64,000 nt of DNA from Mycobacterium deserti (GTDB lineage Bacteria > Actinomycetota > Actinomycetes > Mycobacteriales > Mycobacteriaceae), in the NCBI RefSeq assembly GCF_025345615.1, contig NZ_JAODWD010000004.1:558001-622000 (forward strand), in the 5' to 3' direction. Position 1 is the stretch's first letter. Each line of letters opens with the position of its first letter. The notes under the pieces were generated by a model that saw only the letters and a program-made list of their open reading frames with translations, did not search any database and was not told where the DNA came from. A program made the position numbers and the translations under genes. This document shows, piece by piece, positions 54,901-62,624 of this stretch.

Positions 54901-57900
54901 GGAGCGCCGAAGGTGGCGGTCACGCCGGTGTGGTCGGCGACGGTCTCCGGGTCCCATGCGACGGACACCTTCGCGGTGTTGTCGTGCACCGGCGGCAACG
55001 ACTCCGGTCCGTCGACACCGGCCGCAATGGCCAGCACGGACCGCATCGCCTCCGACGCGTCCTCGACGGTGACGACCGGCATGCCGCCATCGACCGTGCA
55101 GGACGGCAGCGTGAAGCGAATCGTGATCCACACCTCGGACAACGGCACCGACAGCGTCACGACGTCACCGGAGCGCTCCAGCCGTGAACCCGTGGAAGGG
55201 TGTGTGGCGGCCCGGTTTTCGTTGACCTGCCACTCGTCGGGCGGGCCGATGCGGTGCACCGGGTTGATGGCGGTGCGACCGGCCCACAACACGTCGGGCG
55301 AATCGAGGACGACGGCGAGCGGACCGGTGATGTCGACCCTGGCCTGACGGCGCGAGACGACCGGGGTCGGCTGCGCACCGGAGGCCAGCACCTCGTCGAT
55401 CGAGGCCTGCTCGAAGCGGTCGAGCAATTCGCCGACCGGCTCGTCGACCCGGGTGATGCCTGCGACGGCCTGCGTGCCGGGGATGATGCAGACCTGATCC
55501 GCGGTGTAGCGCGCGTCGTGCGCCTGCCACAGCGAGTCGCTGCGCCACCAGCGCCGGACGTCCTTGTCTATGACCGGCACGAAGTTGACCGGCTTGCCCG
55601 GCGTCTTGCACAGCGTGACGAAGAAGGGCACGTCGGCCGGGTGCAGCTTGACGGTCTCGGCGTCCGGATAGCGCTCCAGCAGCTTGGTGATGGCCTGGCC
55701 CGGATTGTCCAGCAGTGTCTGGCCTTCGGCGCTGTCGTCGAAAGCGGTCAGGATCGGGCCGGAGTCCAGCGGGTGCAGTCGCGCCTCGGCGCGCTTGAGC
55801 ATGTCGGCGAAGCGGTCACGCCACGTTTCGGCCAACCAGGGACTGCCGGCCGACGCGGTGTCGGCGGTGCTGTCGCCGGCACCGATGGACAGCTCGACGT
55901 AGCGCTGCAGCCACTGCAGGTAGGTCATGTCGCCGACGTCGCCGAAGTACGGCTTGCAGGTGTCGGCCATCGCGGCGATGATCTCCTCGCGCCGCGCGGC
56001 GACGGCGTCGGCGTCGCCGGCGACCTCGTCGAGCAGCCGGCCGCACCGCGAGGCGGTGTTGTCGATCTCGTGGATGTCGGCGCCGAGCTGGCTGCGCGAA
56101 GACGCCATGCCGCCCTGGGCTTTCCCGGCGCTGATCCACTGGTCGGTGCCGGTGGTCTCGACGAGCATCTGCTTGACGGCAGGCGAGGTCGTGGCCTCCG
56201 CGGTGGCCATCGCCGCGGTCCCGACGAGGATGCCGTCGACCGGCATGGCCGGGAAGCCGTACTCCTCGGCCCAACGGCCCGACAGGTAGTCGGCGGCCCG
56301 CTCGGGCGTGCCGATCCCACCGCCGACGCAGACGGTGATGTTCGTCAGTTTGCGCAGGTCGGCGTACGTCGAAAGCAGTAGATCGTCGAGGTCTTCCCAC
56401 GAGTGGTGCCCGCCCGCGCGGCCGCCCTCGATGTGCACGATCACGTCCTTGCCGGGCACCTCGGCGGCGATCTTGATGACCGACTTGATCTGCTCGACCG
56501 TGCCCGGCTTGAACACGACGTGGCTGATGCCCACACTCTTGAGCTCTTCGATCAGTTCGACGGCTTCCTCGAGCTCGGGGATTCCGGCCGACACCACCAC
56601 GCCATCGATCGGCGCGCCCGACTGACGGGCCTTCTGCACCAGTCGTTTTCCGCCCACCTGCAGTTTCCACAGGTACGGATCGAGGAACAGGGTGTTGAAC
56701 TGGATTGCCCGGCCCGGCTCGAGGAGCTGTGTCAGTTCGGCGATGCGGTCGTCGAAGATCTCCTCGGTGACCTGACCGCCGCCCGCCAGCTCGGCCCAGT
56801 GACCCGCATTGGCCGCCGCGGCGACGATCTTGGCGTCAACGGTCGTCGGGGTCATGCCGGCCAACAGGATCGGCGAGCGGCCGGTCAGCCTGGTGAACTT
56901 CGTCGAGAGCTTGACCTTGCCGTCGGGCAGCGTCACCGGCGTCGGCTTGTAGCTCGACCACGCGGGCGCGACCTCGGGCTCGGCGCCGACGGTGAACAGG
57001 TTGCGTTGGCCCGCGCGCGTGGCGGCGGGCACGATGCCCACGCCGAGGCCGCGGATCACCGGCGCGGTCAACCGCGTCACGGTGTCGCTCGGGCCCAGGT
57101 CGACGATCCACTTCGCGCCGGCCTGGTGCAGCCGCTCCACCTCGGACACCCAGTCGATGGGCCGCACGAAGATCGACTCCGTCATCTCGTGGGCCATCGC
57201 TGCGTCGATGCCGCACTTCTCGGCCCAGCGGTCGACCACCTCGACGCCGTCGGCCAGCCGCGGCGTGTGGAAGCCGACCTCGACCTGTACGCCGTGGAAC
57301 ACGGGGCTGAACACCGCGCCGCCGCGCAGCTTGTTCTTGCGCTCGGCTTCCTCCTTCTCGGTGATCTTGGCGCAGTACAGCTCGAACCGACCCAGCTGCT
57401 CCGGGGTGCCGGTGATGACGACCGAGCGTCGTCCGTTGCGGATGGACAACACCGGCGGCAGCACGGTGCGCACGTCGGTGGAGAACTCCTCGAGGAGCTC
57501 GGCGATGCGGTCGGGGTCGACGTTGGTGACCGAGACCATCGGCGACTTGTCGCCCCGGCCAACCATCCCGCGCCGCCGCGAGACCAACGAGCCGGCCGCG
57601 CCGATGAGCTGCAGGAGCGCCAACAGCTCTGCGTCCTTGACGCCCTTGGCCCGCAGCGACTCGCAGGCCATGACGCCCTGTGAGTGTCCGGCCATGGCCA
57701 CCGGCGGGGTCTCGTACAGATCCAGTCCCTGACGCGTCAGCGCGCGAATGGCGGCCATCTGGGCCAGCAGGATGCCTGGGCCGGAGATCGCGGCAGTGAT
57801 CAGTTGCTTGGTGGCGGGCAGCGGCTCCTCGGCGGCCAGCGCGCGGACCCACTGCATGGGCTGGAAGCCGATGGGCCGAACGACCACCAGCTCGCGCGCG

Positions 57901-58133
57901 ACCGGCTCGAGTAACAGCTCGGCCTCACCGACGACGGCGTTGAGTTCCGACTCGATGCCCGCCGAGCTGACGAGCTCTTCGAGGTTCTCCAGCCACGCGC
58001 CGCCCTGGCCACCGAACGCCACGGCATAGGGTTCGCCGGCGTTCAGGCGATCGACGAGGGCGTGGGTACCCGCCATGTCCGAGGCCTCGGCGGTGCGGTC
58101 GCTGGACACTCGGTGCTGCTCGTTGATCGTCAC
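48912..58133 (-). CDS. fas: Type I fatty acid synthase
   Basis: 3,073 residues on one polypeptide; Rv2524c has 3,069. Domains in order: acetyltransferase (Ser151 in GHSQG), enoyl reductase (about 400-700, LLAGMTPTTVD), dehydratase (hot-dog, SGDHNPIHTD near 1231), malonyl/palmitoyl transferase (Ser1441 in GHSVGEY), an Ala/Pro linker (about 1740), ACP with phosphopantetheine Ser1814 (by alignment with the yeast GKST motif), ketoreductase (TGASKGSIA near 2124), and ketosynthase (Cys2724 in ACATAAVS, then HDTSTLANDPNE and KSLTGHAKGG). It makes C16-C26 acyl-CoA for membrane lipids and mycolate alpha-chains. GTG 58133 has GGGAG ten bases upstream. A 490-bp regulatory region precedes it. Confidence 0.97.
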   Translation of the reverse strand: MTINEQHRVSSDRTAEASDMAGTHALVDRLNAGEPYAVAFGGQGGAWLENLEELVSSAGIESELNAVVGEAELLLEPVARELVVVRPIGFQPMQWVRALAAEEPLPATKQLITAAISGPGILLAQMAAIRALTRQGLDLYETPPVAMAGHSQGVMACESLRAKGVKDAELLALLQLIGAAGSLVSRRRGMVGRGDKSPMVSVTNVDPDRIAELLEEFSTDVRTVLPPVLSIRNGRRSVVITGTPEQLGRFELYCAKITEKEEAERKNKLRGGAVFSPVFHGVQVEVGFHTPRLADGVEVVDRWAEKCGIDAAMAHEMTESIFVRPIDWVSEVERLHQAGAKWIVDLGPSDTVTRLTAPVIRGLGVGIVPAATRAGQRNLFTVGAEPEVAPAWSSYKPTPVTLPDGKVKLSTKFTRLTGRSPILLAGMTPTTVDAKIVAAAANAGHWAELAGGGQVTEEIFDDRIAELTQLLEPGRAIQFNTLFLDPYLWKLQVGGKRLVQKARQSGAPIDGVVVSAGIPELEEAVELIEELKSVGISHVVFKPGTVEQIKSVIKIAAEVPGKDVIVHIEGGRAGGHHSWEDLDDLLLSTYADLRKLTNITVCVGGGIGTPERAADYLSGRWAEEYGFPAMPVDGILVGTAAMATAEATTSPAVKQMLVETTGTDQWISAGKAQGGMASSRSQLGADIHEIDNTASRCGRLLDEVAGDADAVAARREEIIAAMADTCKPYFGDVGDMTYLQWLQRYVELSIGAGDSTADTASAGSPWLAETWRDRFADMLKRAEARLHPLDSGPILTAFDDSAEGQTLLDNPGQAITKLLERYPDAETVKLHPADVPFFVTLCKTPGKPVNFVPVIDKDVRRWWRSDSLWQAHDARYTADQVCIIPGTQAVAGITRVDEPVGELLDRFEQASIDEVLASGAQPTPVVSRRQARVDITGPLAVVLDSPDVLWAGRTAINPVHRIGPPDEWQVNENRAATHPSTGSRLERSGDVVTLSVPLSEVWITIRFTLPSCTVDGGMPVVTVEDASEAMRSVLAIAAGVDGPESLPPVHDNTAKVSVAWDPETVADHTGVTATFGAPLAPGLTLVPDALVGHCWPAVFAAIGAALTDDGFPVVEGLLSLVHLDHAAHLLAPMPKTTAELTVTATASAATDTEYGRVIPVQVQIADVDGAVLATLEERFAIRGRNGGAELADPPRAGGAITDNATDTPRRRRRDVTVTAPTDMSAFAVVSGDHNPIHTDRAAALLAGLKSPIVHGMWLSAAAQHVVTATDGKPAPPARVVGWTSRFLGMVLPGDEIDFRVDRVGIDRGAEIVEVTAKVAGDLVMSATAQLAAPKTVYAFPGQGIQHKGMGMEVRARSKAARKVWDSADKFTRETLGFSVLHVVRDNPTSLIASGVHYQHPEGVLYLTQFTQVAMATVAAAQVAEMREQGAFVEGAIACGHSVGEYTALACVSGVYELEALLEVVFHRGSKMHDIVPRDHLGRSNYRLAAIRPSQIDLDDDDVTDFIDEIAERTGEFLQIVNFNLRGSQYAIAGTVRGLEALEEEVERRREISGGKRSFILVPGIDVPFHSSVLRVGVGDFRRSLERVMPRDQDPDLIIGKYIPNLVPRPFTLDRDFIQEIRDLVPAEPLDEILADYDTWRNEKPRELCRKVVIELLAWQFASPVRWIETQDLLFIEEAAGGLGIERFVEIGVKSAPTVAGLATNTLKLPEYSHNTTEVLNSERDAAVLFATDTDPEPEAEEDDAPAAVAAAPAEAAPAAAPAPAPAAPSGGPRPDDLTFDAADATMALIALSAKMRIDQIEPLDSIESITDGASSRRNQLLVDLGSELNLGAIDGAAEADLSGLKGQVTKLARTYKPYGPVLSDAINDQLRTVLGPSGKRPAYIAERVKKTWELGDGWVKHVTVEVALGTREGSSVRGGALGGLHDGALADVASVDKVIDGAVSAVGARQGVSVSLPSAAGGGGGVVDSAALGEFAEQVTGRNGVLASAARLILGQLGLETPVVVPEASDAELIDLVTAELGSDWPRLVAPAFDGRKAVLFDDRWASAREDLAKLWLMDESEIDADWQRLSERFEGAGHIVGTQATWWQGKALATGRNVHASLYGRAAAGAENPGTGRYNDEVAVVTGASKGSIAASVVAKLLDGGATVIATTSKLDDDRLAFYRTLYRDSARFGAKLWVVPANMASYTDIDALVSWVGSEQTESLGPQSIHLKDAQTPTLLFPFAAPRVSGDLSDAGSRAEMEMKVLLWAVQRLIGGLSHIGAERDIAARLHVVLPGSPNRGMFGGDGAYGESKSALDALVSRWKAESSWAQRVSLAHALIGWTKGTGLMGHNDAIVGAVEEAGVTTYTTDEMASMLLDLCDIESKVAAAREPLQVDLTGGLAEVELDLSELATKAREEMVAEKTTEEADDHGTIRALPSPPRGYKAAPPPEWDDLDVDPADLVVIVGGAEIGPYGSSRTRFEMEVDNELSAAGVLELAWTTGLVKWEDDPKPGWYDTESGDLVDEGELVERYHDAVVDRVGIREWVDDGAIDPDHAAPLLVSVFLDKDFTFVVSSEADARAFMQFDPEHTVIAPVPDSSDWQVTRKAGTEIRVPRKVKLSRTVGAQIPTGFDPMVYGITPDMASSIDRVALWNLVTTVDAFLSAGFTPTELMRWVHPSLVASTQGTGMGGLTSMQTMYHGNLLGRNKPNDILQEVLPNVFAGHVVQSYIGSYGSMIHPVAACATAAVSVEEGVDKIRLGKAEFVVAGGYDDLTLEAIIGFGDMAATADTEMMRAKGISDSKFSRANDRRRLGFVESQGGGTILLARGDLAVEMGLPVLAVVAYASSFGDGVHTSIPAPGLGALGAGRGGRQSQLARSLAKLGVGPDDIAVVSKHDTSTLANDPNETELHERLADSLGRSEGAPLFVVSQKSLTGHAKGGAAAFQMMGMCQMLRDGVIPPNRSLDCVDDELAGAAHFVWLRDTLRLGDKFPLKAGLVTSLGFGHVSGMVALVHPQAFLAALTPEQRESYKQRAGERVLAGQRRLASAIAGGRPMYEKPADRRFSDEAPEKRQEAEMLLDPASRLGDGDVYVR

Positions 58134-58623
58134 GTCTTGCTATCTCCCTCGGTACCGTCTCGCGCGTTTCGCTCGTCGTCTGTCGGCTGTTCATCGGTGC
58201 TCCGTCGGCCCGTTTCCTGCGGGCCCGGCGATTCGGCGTCGAATCCAGCTGGTCCGTCGCATCGCGACCACCAGGCGGGGCACTCCAGCCGTACTAAGAG
58301 TGGCATAAGAAATGCACCCTCTTCGGGGCCTGAAATGGTTACTGATGAGTTCTACGCACGGGTAACCGCTTTCTCGATAACGCGCGGTAACGCACCCGCA
58401 GAAGCCATCCGGGACAAACGTCCTGCATGCGGGTGGTTACGGCTGAGTAAGGTAACTGCGCTGATCAAGGCAGTATTGTTATCTAATCGTTATGTGAATT
58501 TTCTCGGCTCTCCTGACCAGCGATGTCGCGACGCTGGGAGTGGACACGTGGTCCAAATGTGTCTCGTCGCCCGCACCGGTGCGGCCAAGGAGTTTGCTGT
58601 CTCTACTTACTGATCGGTAAGGT
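58134..58623 (-). promoter_or_regulatory. 490-bp upstream region of fas with repeated GTAAC/GTTAC motifs
   Basis: No convincing gene lies between the Rv2525c-like stop and the fas start. Within 120 bp are GGTTAC (58337), GTAACC (58362), GGTAAC (58386), GGTTAC (58435) and GGTAAC (58451). GGTTAC/GTAACC form a perfect 6-bp inverted repeat 19 bases apart; GTTAC/GTAAC another 11 bases apart (58436-58456). An AT-rich patch follows at 58465-58502. The M. tuberculosis fas promoter is controlled by the TetR-type FasR, and these could be its sites or those of another regulator. Confidence 0.6.
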
Positions 58624-59358
58624 TTAATCCCACTGCCCGAATCGGGGCTTGAGGATGTGGTTGATGTCCACGCCCACACCCCCGACTGAGCGCTTGTCGA
58701 TCTCGACCTGATGAAGGTGTGCGGCCGGATGGGCCACCCTGCCGGGCGACCCCCAGTTGTGCTGCCAGTAATACGAGCCCAGCCCGTCCTGCAGCGCCCA
58801 CTCGATGGTCTTGGAGTTCGCATAGACGCCCACTCGCTGACGGCCCAGCACCGCTTCCCAGCCGCGCAGGAACGGCGCCACCTGCTGCTTGTACTGCTCG
58901 AACGTCGGGTCGTCGTCGATCGATGCGTAGATCGGCGCCCCGTACGAGCCGCCGGCGGCGACGTGTAGTTGCCAGCCCCGTTTCGCATGCTGGACGCCGG
59001 CGTTCTGACCGCCGAGCCAGTCCGCGGTGTCCTGCTTGCCGTATTGGTAGCAGGACACGATCTTCAGGCCGCTGTTGTAGAGGTCGCGCGCTTCGGGCAG
59101 CGCAATGGGCTTACCCAGCATCCATGCCCCACCCGGTCGCCGGTCCGAGACGTAGCGGATGGCGCCCAGTGCGCCGGACGCGCGGATGTCGGAGGCTTTG
59201 ATGACGCCCGCGGCGTAGTCGAGCAGCACGCCCATCGGTGCGGCTGCGGCCTGCGCCGGAGCGACCGCCGACGCCAGGGTCTGCAGACCGGTCCCCGCGG
59301 CCAATACGGCCGGCGCCGCGAGCGCGCTCCTCAAGACGTCGCGCCGCGTTATTGACAC
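58624..59358 (-). CDS. Tat-exported DUF1906 glycoside-hydrolase-like protein (Rv2525c-like)
   Basis: 244 residues. A twin-arginine signal (ITRRDVLRSALAAPAVLA, then AQA-AAAP) is followed by a DUF1906 domain of the GH25-like TIM-barrel fold: VLLDYAAG, SCYQYGKQDTADW, YASIDDDP, VGVYANSK, YYWQHNWG, and VDINHILKP. Rv2525c is a known Tat substrate; no hydrolytic activity is established, though acidic residues in the right strands are present (IDDDP). Likely acts on the cell wall. Position just upstream of fas matches H37Rv. Confidence 0.92.
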   Translation of the reverse strand: MSITRRDVLRSALAAPAVLAAGTGLQTLASAVAPAQAAAAPMGVLLDYAAGVIKASDIRASGALGAIRYVSDRRPGGAWMLGKPIALPEARDLYNSGLKIVSCYQYGKQDTADWLGGQNAGVQHAKRGWQLHVAAGGSYGAPIYASIDDDPTFEQYKQQVAPFLRGWEAVLGRQRVGVYANSKTIEWALQDGLGSYYWQHNWGSPGRVAHPAAHLHQVEIDKRSVGGVGVDINHILKPRFGQWD

Positions 59359-59401
59359 GTGCCACAGAATACGACAGCGGCCCCAAAATTCACGGCAACG
59401 C

Positions 59402-59459
59402 CACTGGTAACAGTGACATCACAATTCACCCTCGAAGCACCCTCAAAGCACCCTCGAAT
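59402..59459. promoter_or_regulatory. Palindrome and three 11-bp direct repeats in a divergent promoter
   Basis: In the 138 bp between the Rv2525c-like gene and the importer ATPase gene: a perfect inverted repeat CACTG-GTAA-CAGTG (59402-59415) and three tandem near-identical 11-bp repeats (59427-59437, 59438-59448, 59449-59459), CACCCTCGAAG, CACCCTCAAAG, CACCCTCGAAT. Eleven base pairs is about one helical turn. Confidence 0.6.
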
Positions 59460-59496
59460 CCCTGCGCTGTCGCCGGTTCCGTTCCTACGATTGGCC

Positions 59497-60582
59497 ATGC
59501 CTTCCGACGCGGTCCGCGACGCCGCGCCGGTGAACAGCGCGGCGGTCGACGCGACACAGGTCGAACTCGTCGGCGTCCGCAAGGAGTTCGGCAAGACGGT
59601 CGCAATCGCGGGTGCGGACCTGACGGTGGGGGACGGCGAACTGTTCGCGCTTCTCGGCCCTTCAGGGTCCGGGAAGACCACGGTCCTGCGCCTGATCGCG
59701 GGCTTCGAGCGGCCGACCGCCGGAGTCGTCAAGCTCGGCGGCCTCGACGTCACCGGGCTGCCGGCACGCCGCCGCGACGTCAACACCGTCTTTCAGGAGT
59801 ACGCGCTGTTCCCACACATGACCGTCGGGCAGAACGTCGAATACGGGTTGAAGGTGCGCGGCGTGCCGAGGACCGAACGCCGGCGCCGCACCGCCGACGC
59901 GCTGGACATGGTGCAGCTCACCGAGTACGCCCCGCGGCGGCCGTCGCGGTTGTCGGGCGGCCAGCGTCAACGCGTCGCCCTGGCACGGGCATTGGTCGGC
60001 CGGCCGCGCGTGCTGCTGCTCGACGAGCCGCTGGGGGCGCTCGATTTGAAGCTGCGCGAACGGATGCAGGTGGAGTTGAAGGCCATTCAGCGCGAGGTCG
60101 GGATCACCTTCGTCATCGTGACCCATGACCAGGACGAGGCGCTGTCGCTGTGCGACCGTCTCGCCGTCCTCAACGACGGCCGCATCGAGCAGGTCGGTCG
60201 GGCGCGCGAGGTGTACGAGAATCCGGCGAATCGGTTCGTCGCCGACTTTGTCGGGACGTCGAACGTGCTCGACGGCGCCGCCGCCGAAGAAATCCTGGGC
60301 CGCGCGGGGACGTTCGTGGTGCGCCCCGAGCGCATCGGTGTCTTCGCGCAGGGAACCGACGCGGTGTCCGGCGTGCGGGCCGTCGAGGCGACCGTGTCCG
60401 AGGTCATCTATGCCGGCGCCACCACCCGCATCACCGCCAGGACCACTCGCGGCGTCAATCTCACCGCGACCGTCCTCACCGCCAGCAGCAAGTGGCTGCC
60501 GCCGGATCTCCATCACGGAAGCGCCATCACCCTGGCATGGCCCGACAAAGCCGTGTATGCCCTCTCGTCCAACGAGGAGTGA
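59497..60582 (+). CDS. ABC transporter ATP-binding protein, polyamine (PotA) type
   Basis: 361 residues from ATG 59497; the frame is open from 59359 without ribosome site. ATPase domain with Walker A GPSGSGKTT, Q-loop VFQEYALFPHM, signature LSGGQRQRVALARAL, Walker B LLLDEPLGALD and switch His in VTHDQDEA. The C-terminal 110 residues form a TOBE-like domain (VRPERIGVF, then ATVSEVIYAGATTRI). Matching genes for binding protein and two permeases follow, in the order of PotABCD-type importers for spermidine/putrescine or related compounds. Divergent from the Rv2525c-like gene. Confidence 0.9.
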   Translation: MPSDAVRDAAPVNSAAVDATQVELVGVRKEFGKTVAIAGADLTVGDGELFALLGPSGSGKTTVLRLIAGFERPTAGVVKLGGLDVTGLPARRRDVNTVFQEYALFPHMTVGQNVEYGLKVRGVPRTERRRRTADALDMVQLTEYAPRRPSRLSGGQRQRVALARALVGRPRVLLLDEPLGALDLKLRERMQVELKAIQREVGITFVIVTHDQDEALSLCDRLAVLNDGRIEQVGRAREVYENPANRFVADFVGTSNVLDGAAAEEILGRAGTFVVRPERIGVFAQGTDAVSGVRAVEATVSEVIYAGATTRITARTTRGVNLTATVLTASSKWLPPDLHHGSAITLAWPDKAVYALSSNEE

Positions 60583-60585
60583 TCG

Positions 60586-61773
60586 ATGCCCTTACTCGCA
60601 GTGCGCAGCGCTCTTGCGGTCACCGCGTGCGCCGCCCTGGCAGTCGCCTGTTCGGGCTCCCAACCCGGCGACAGCGGTGAGACGCCGCCGCACATGGAGC
60701 CGCTCACCGCCGTGGGCGACGGCGAGGGCCGGTTGAACCTCGTCGCGTGGGCCGGATATGTGGAGGACGGCTCGAACGACGACAGCGCCGACTGGGTGAC
60801 CCCGTTCGAGCAGCGAACCGGCTGCCAGGTCAACGTCAAGATCGGCAACACCTCCGACGAGATGGTGCAGCTAATGAGATCCGGTCAGTACGACGGCGTC
60901 TCGGCCTCCGGCGACGCCACGCTGCGGATGATCTACGCCGGCGACGTCGCGCCTGTCAACACCGATCTGGTGCCCAACTACGAGACGATCTCGTCGTTCC
61001 TGAAGAACAAGTCGTGGAACTCCGTCGACGGCCAAATGTACGGCATCCCGCACGGCTGGGGCGCCAATCTGCTGATGTACAACATCGAAGTCGTCCGCGA
61101 TGCGCCTAATTCGTGGGCGGCGGTGTTCGACGACGCGGACAGGTACAAGGGCAAGGTCACCGCCTACGACTCCCCCATCTACATCGCCGACGCCGCGCTG
61201 TATCTGTCCAAGACCAAACCCGATCTCGGCATCTCCGACCCGTACTCGCTGCGACCCGAACAACTCGACGCCGCTGTCGAACTACTCGAGAAGCAACGCG
61301 AGAACATCGGCGAGTACTGGTCGGACTACACCAAGGAAGTGCAGGCGTTCGAATCCGGCACCTCGGTCATCGGCACCACGTGGCAGGTGATCGCCAACGC
61401 CATCGGCGCCGACAACAAGGTGCAGGTGAATACTGTTCTGCCCAAGGAGGGTTCGACGGGATGGTCGGACTCTTGGATGATCGCGTCGAAGGCCGCGCAT
61501 CCGAACTGCATGTACAAGTGGATGGACTGGATCTCCTCGCCTGAGATCAACGCCCAGGTCGCGGAATACTTCGGTGAGGCGCCCGCGCAGACCAAGGCGT
61601 GCGAGTTCACCAGCCAGCCGGATTTCTGCGACATCTATCACGCGACCGACGAGGAGTTCGCCGCCAAGATCCGCTACTGGACCACTCCCCAGACGCAGTG
61701 CGTCGACGGCAGCGGCGACGATTGCACGGCCTACAGCGAGTGGGTCGACAGGTGGCAGCAGATCAAGGGCTGA
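60586..61773 (+). CDS. Substrate-binding lipoprotein of the polyamine-type importer
   Basis: 395 residues. Lipobox AVAC with Cys about residue 22 after a hydrophobic start, then a PotD/PotF-like periplasmic-binding-protein fold (LNLVAWAGYVED, QRTGCQVNVKIGNTSDEMVQLM). Trp, Tyr and Asp residues that could hold an amine are common (SWNSVDGQMYGIPHGWGANLLMYN split over the cleft), but the ligand is not fixed by sequence. GAGTGATCG precedes ATG 60586, 3 bp after the ATPase gene. Attached to the outer face of the membrane. Confidence 0.88.
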   Translation: MPLLAVRSALAVTACAALAVACSGSQPGDSGETPPHMEPLTAVGDGEGRLNLVAWAGYVEDGSNDDSADWVTPFEQRTGCQVNVKIGNTSDEMVQLMRSGQYDGVSASGDATLRMIYAGDVAPVNTDLVPNYETISSFLKNKSWNSVDGQMYGIPHGWGANLLMYNIEVVRDAPNSWAAVFDDADRYKGKVTAYDSPIYIADAALYLSKTKPDLGISDPYSLRPEQLDAAVELLEKQRENIGEYWSDYTKEVQAFESGTSVIGTTWQVIANAIGADNKVQVNTVLPKEGSTGWSDSWMIASKAAHPNCMYKWMDWISSPEINAQVAEYFGEAPAQTKACEFTSQPDFCDIYHATDEEFAAKIRYWTTPQTQCVDGSGDDCTAYSEWVDRWQQIKG

Positions 61774-61790
61774 CGTCGTCACGCGCGACG

Positions 61791-62624
61791 TTGCCTCCGT
61801 CCCTGGCCCGCCGGATCGGCCTGGGGCTGCTGCTGGTGCCGCCACTGGCGTGGCTGACCGTTGCCTATCTGGGTTCGCTCGGGGTGCTGTTGGTTTCGTC
61901 GTTCTGGACGACGAACGCGTTCACCGGCGCCGTGGTGCACACCTTCACCACCGACAACGTGATACGTGTACTGACCGACGCGGTGTTCCGGACCGCGACG
62001 CTGCGGACGGTCTCGGTGGCCCTGGCGGTCACCGCATTATGCGCCGTACTCGCGGTGCCGTTGGCGTTCTTCATGGCCAAGGTGGCCTCGCCTCGCCTGC
62101 GACTGGCACTGGTGGTCGCGGTGACCACCCCACTGTGGGCGAGCTATCTCGTCAAGGCCTATGCGTGGCGGATCGCGCTCTCACCCGAGGGGCCGATGGC
62201 CTGGGCGACGGGCTACAGCCCCGGCTACGGTCTGACAGCGACCATCGTGACACTGACCTATCTGTGGCTGCCGTACATGGTGCTACCGGTGTTCGCCGCG
62301 TTTTGGCGGGTTCCGGACTCGCTGCTGGACGCGAGCGCCGACCTCGGCGCCTCTGACCTCTCGACGTTGCGAATGGTGGTGGCGCCGTTGATTCTTCCCG
62401 GGCTGGCCGCGGGGTCGCTATTCACCTTCTCACTGTCGTTGGGCGACTACATCGCGGTGACGATCGTTGGCGGCAAGACACAGATGCTCGGCAACATAAT
62501 CTACGGTCAGCTCGTCACTGCGAACAACCAGCCGTTGGCCGCCGCGCTGTCGCTCATTCCCCTCGTGGCCATCGTGATTTACCTGCTGGCGGTGCGGCGT
62601 ACCGGTGCGTTGGAGAACATCTGA
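61791..62624 (+). CDS. ABC permease, PotB-like
   Basis: 277 residues with six hydrophobic helices and the permease EAA-like loop DASADLGASDLSTLRMVVAPLILPG. First start is uncertain: TTG 61791 is chosen; CTG 61770, which overlaps the binding-protein stop, is the alternative and no strong ribosome site is seen at either. It binds the ATPase in the membrane. The TGA shares one base with the ATG of the next permease. Confidence 0.85.
   Translation: MPPSLARRIGLGLLLVPPLAWLTVAYLGSLGVLLVSSFWTTNAFTGAVVHTFTTDNVIRVLTDAVFRTATLRTVSVALAVTALCAVLAVPLAFFMAKVASPRLRLALVVAVTTPLWASYLVKAYAWRIALSPEGPMAWATGYSPGYGLTATIVTLTYLWLPYMVLPVFAAFWRVPDSLLDASADLGASDLSTLRMVVAPLILPGLAAGSLFTFSLSLGDYIAVTIVGGKTQMLGNIIYGQLVTANNQPLAAALSLIPLVAIVIYLLAVRRTGALENI

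Noticed and set aside
51834..55187. A 1,117-codon plus-strand frame inside fas
   Set aside because: It is exactly antisense to conserved FAS-I domains; long antisense frames are usual in high-GC DNA. No family motif or ribosome site.
58062..58613. A 183-codon plus-strand frame upstream of fas
   Set aside because: Its beginning is antisense to the fas N-terminus, and the rest has low coding character and AT-rich promoter-like DNA.
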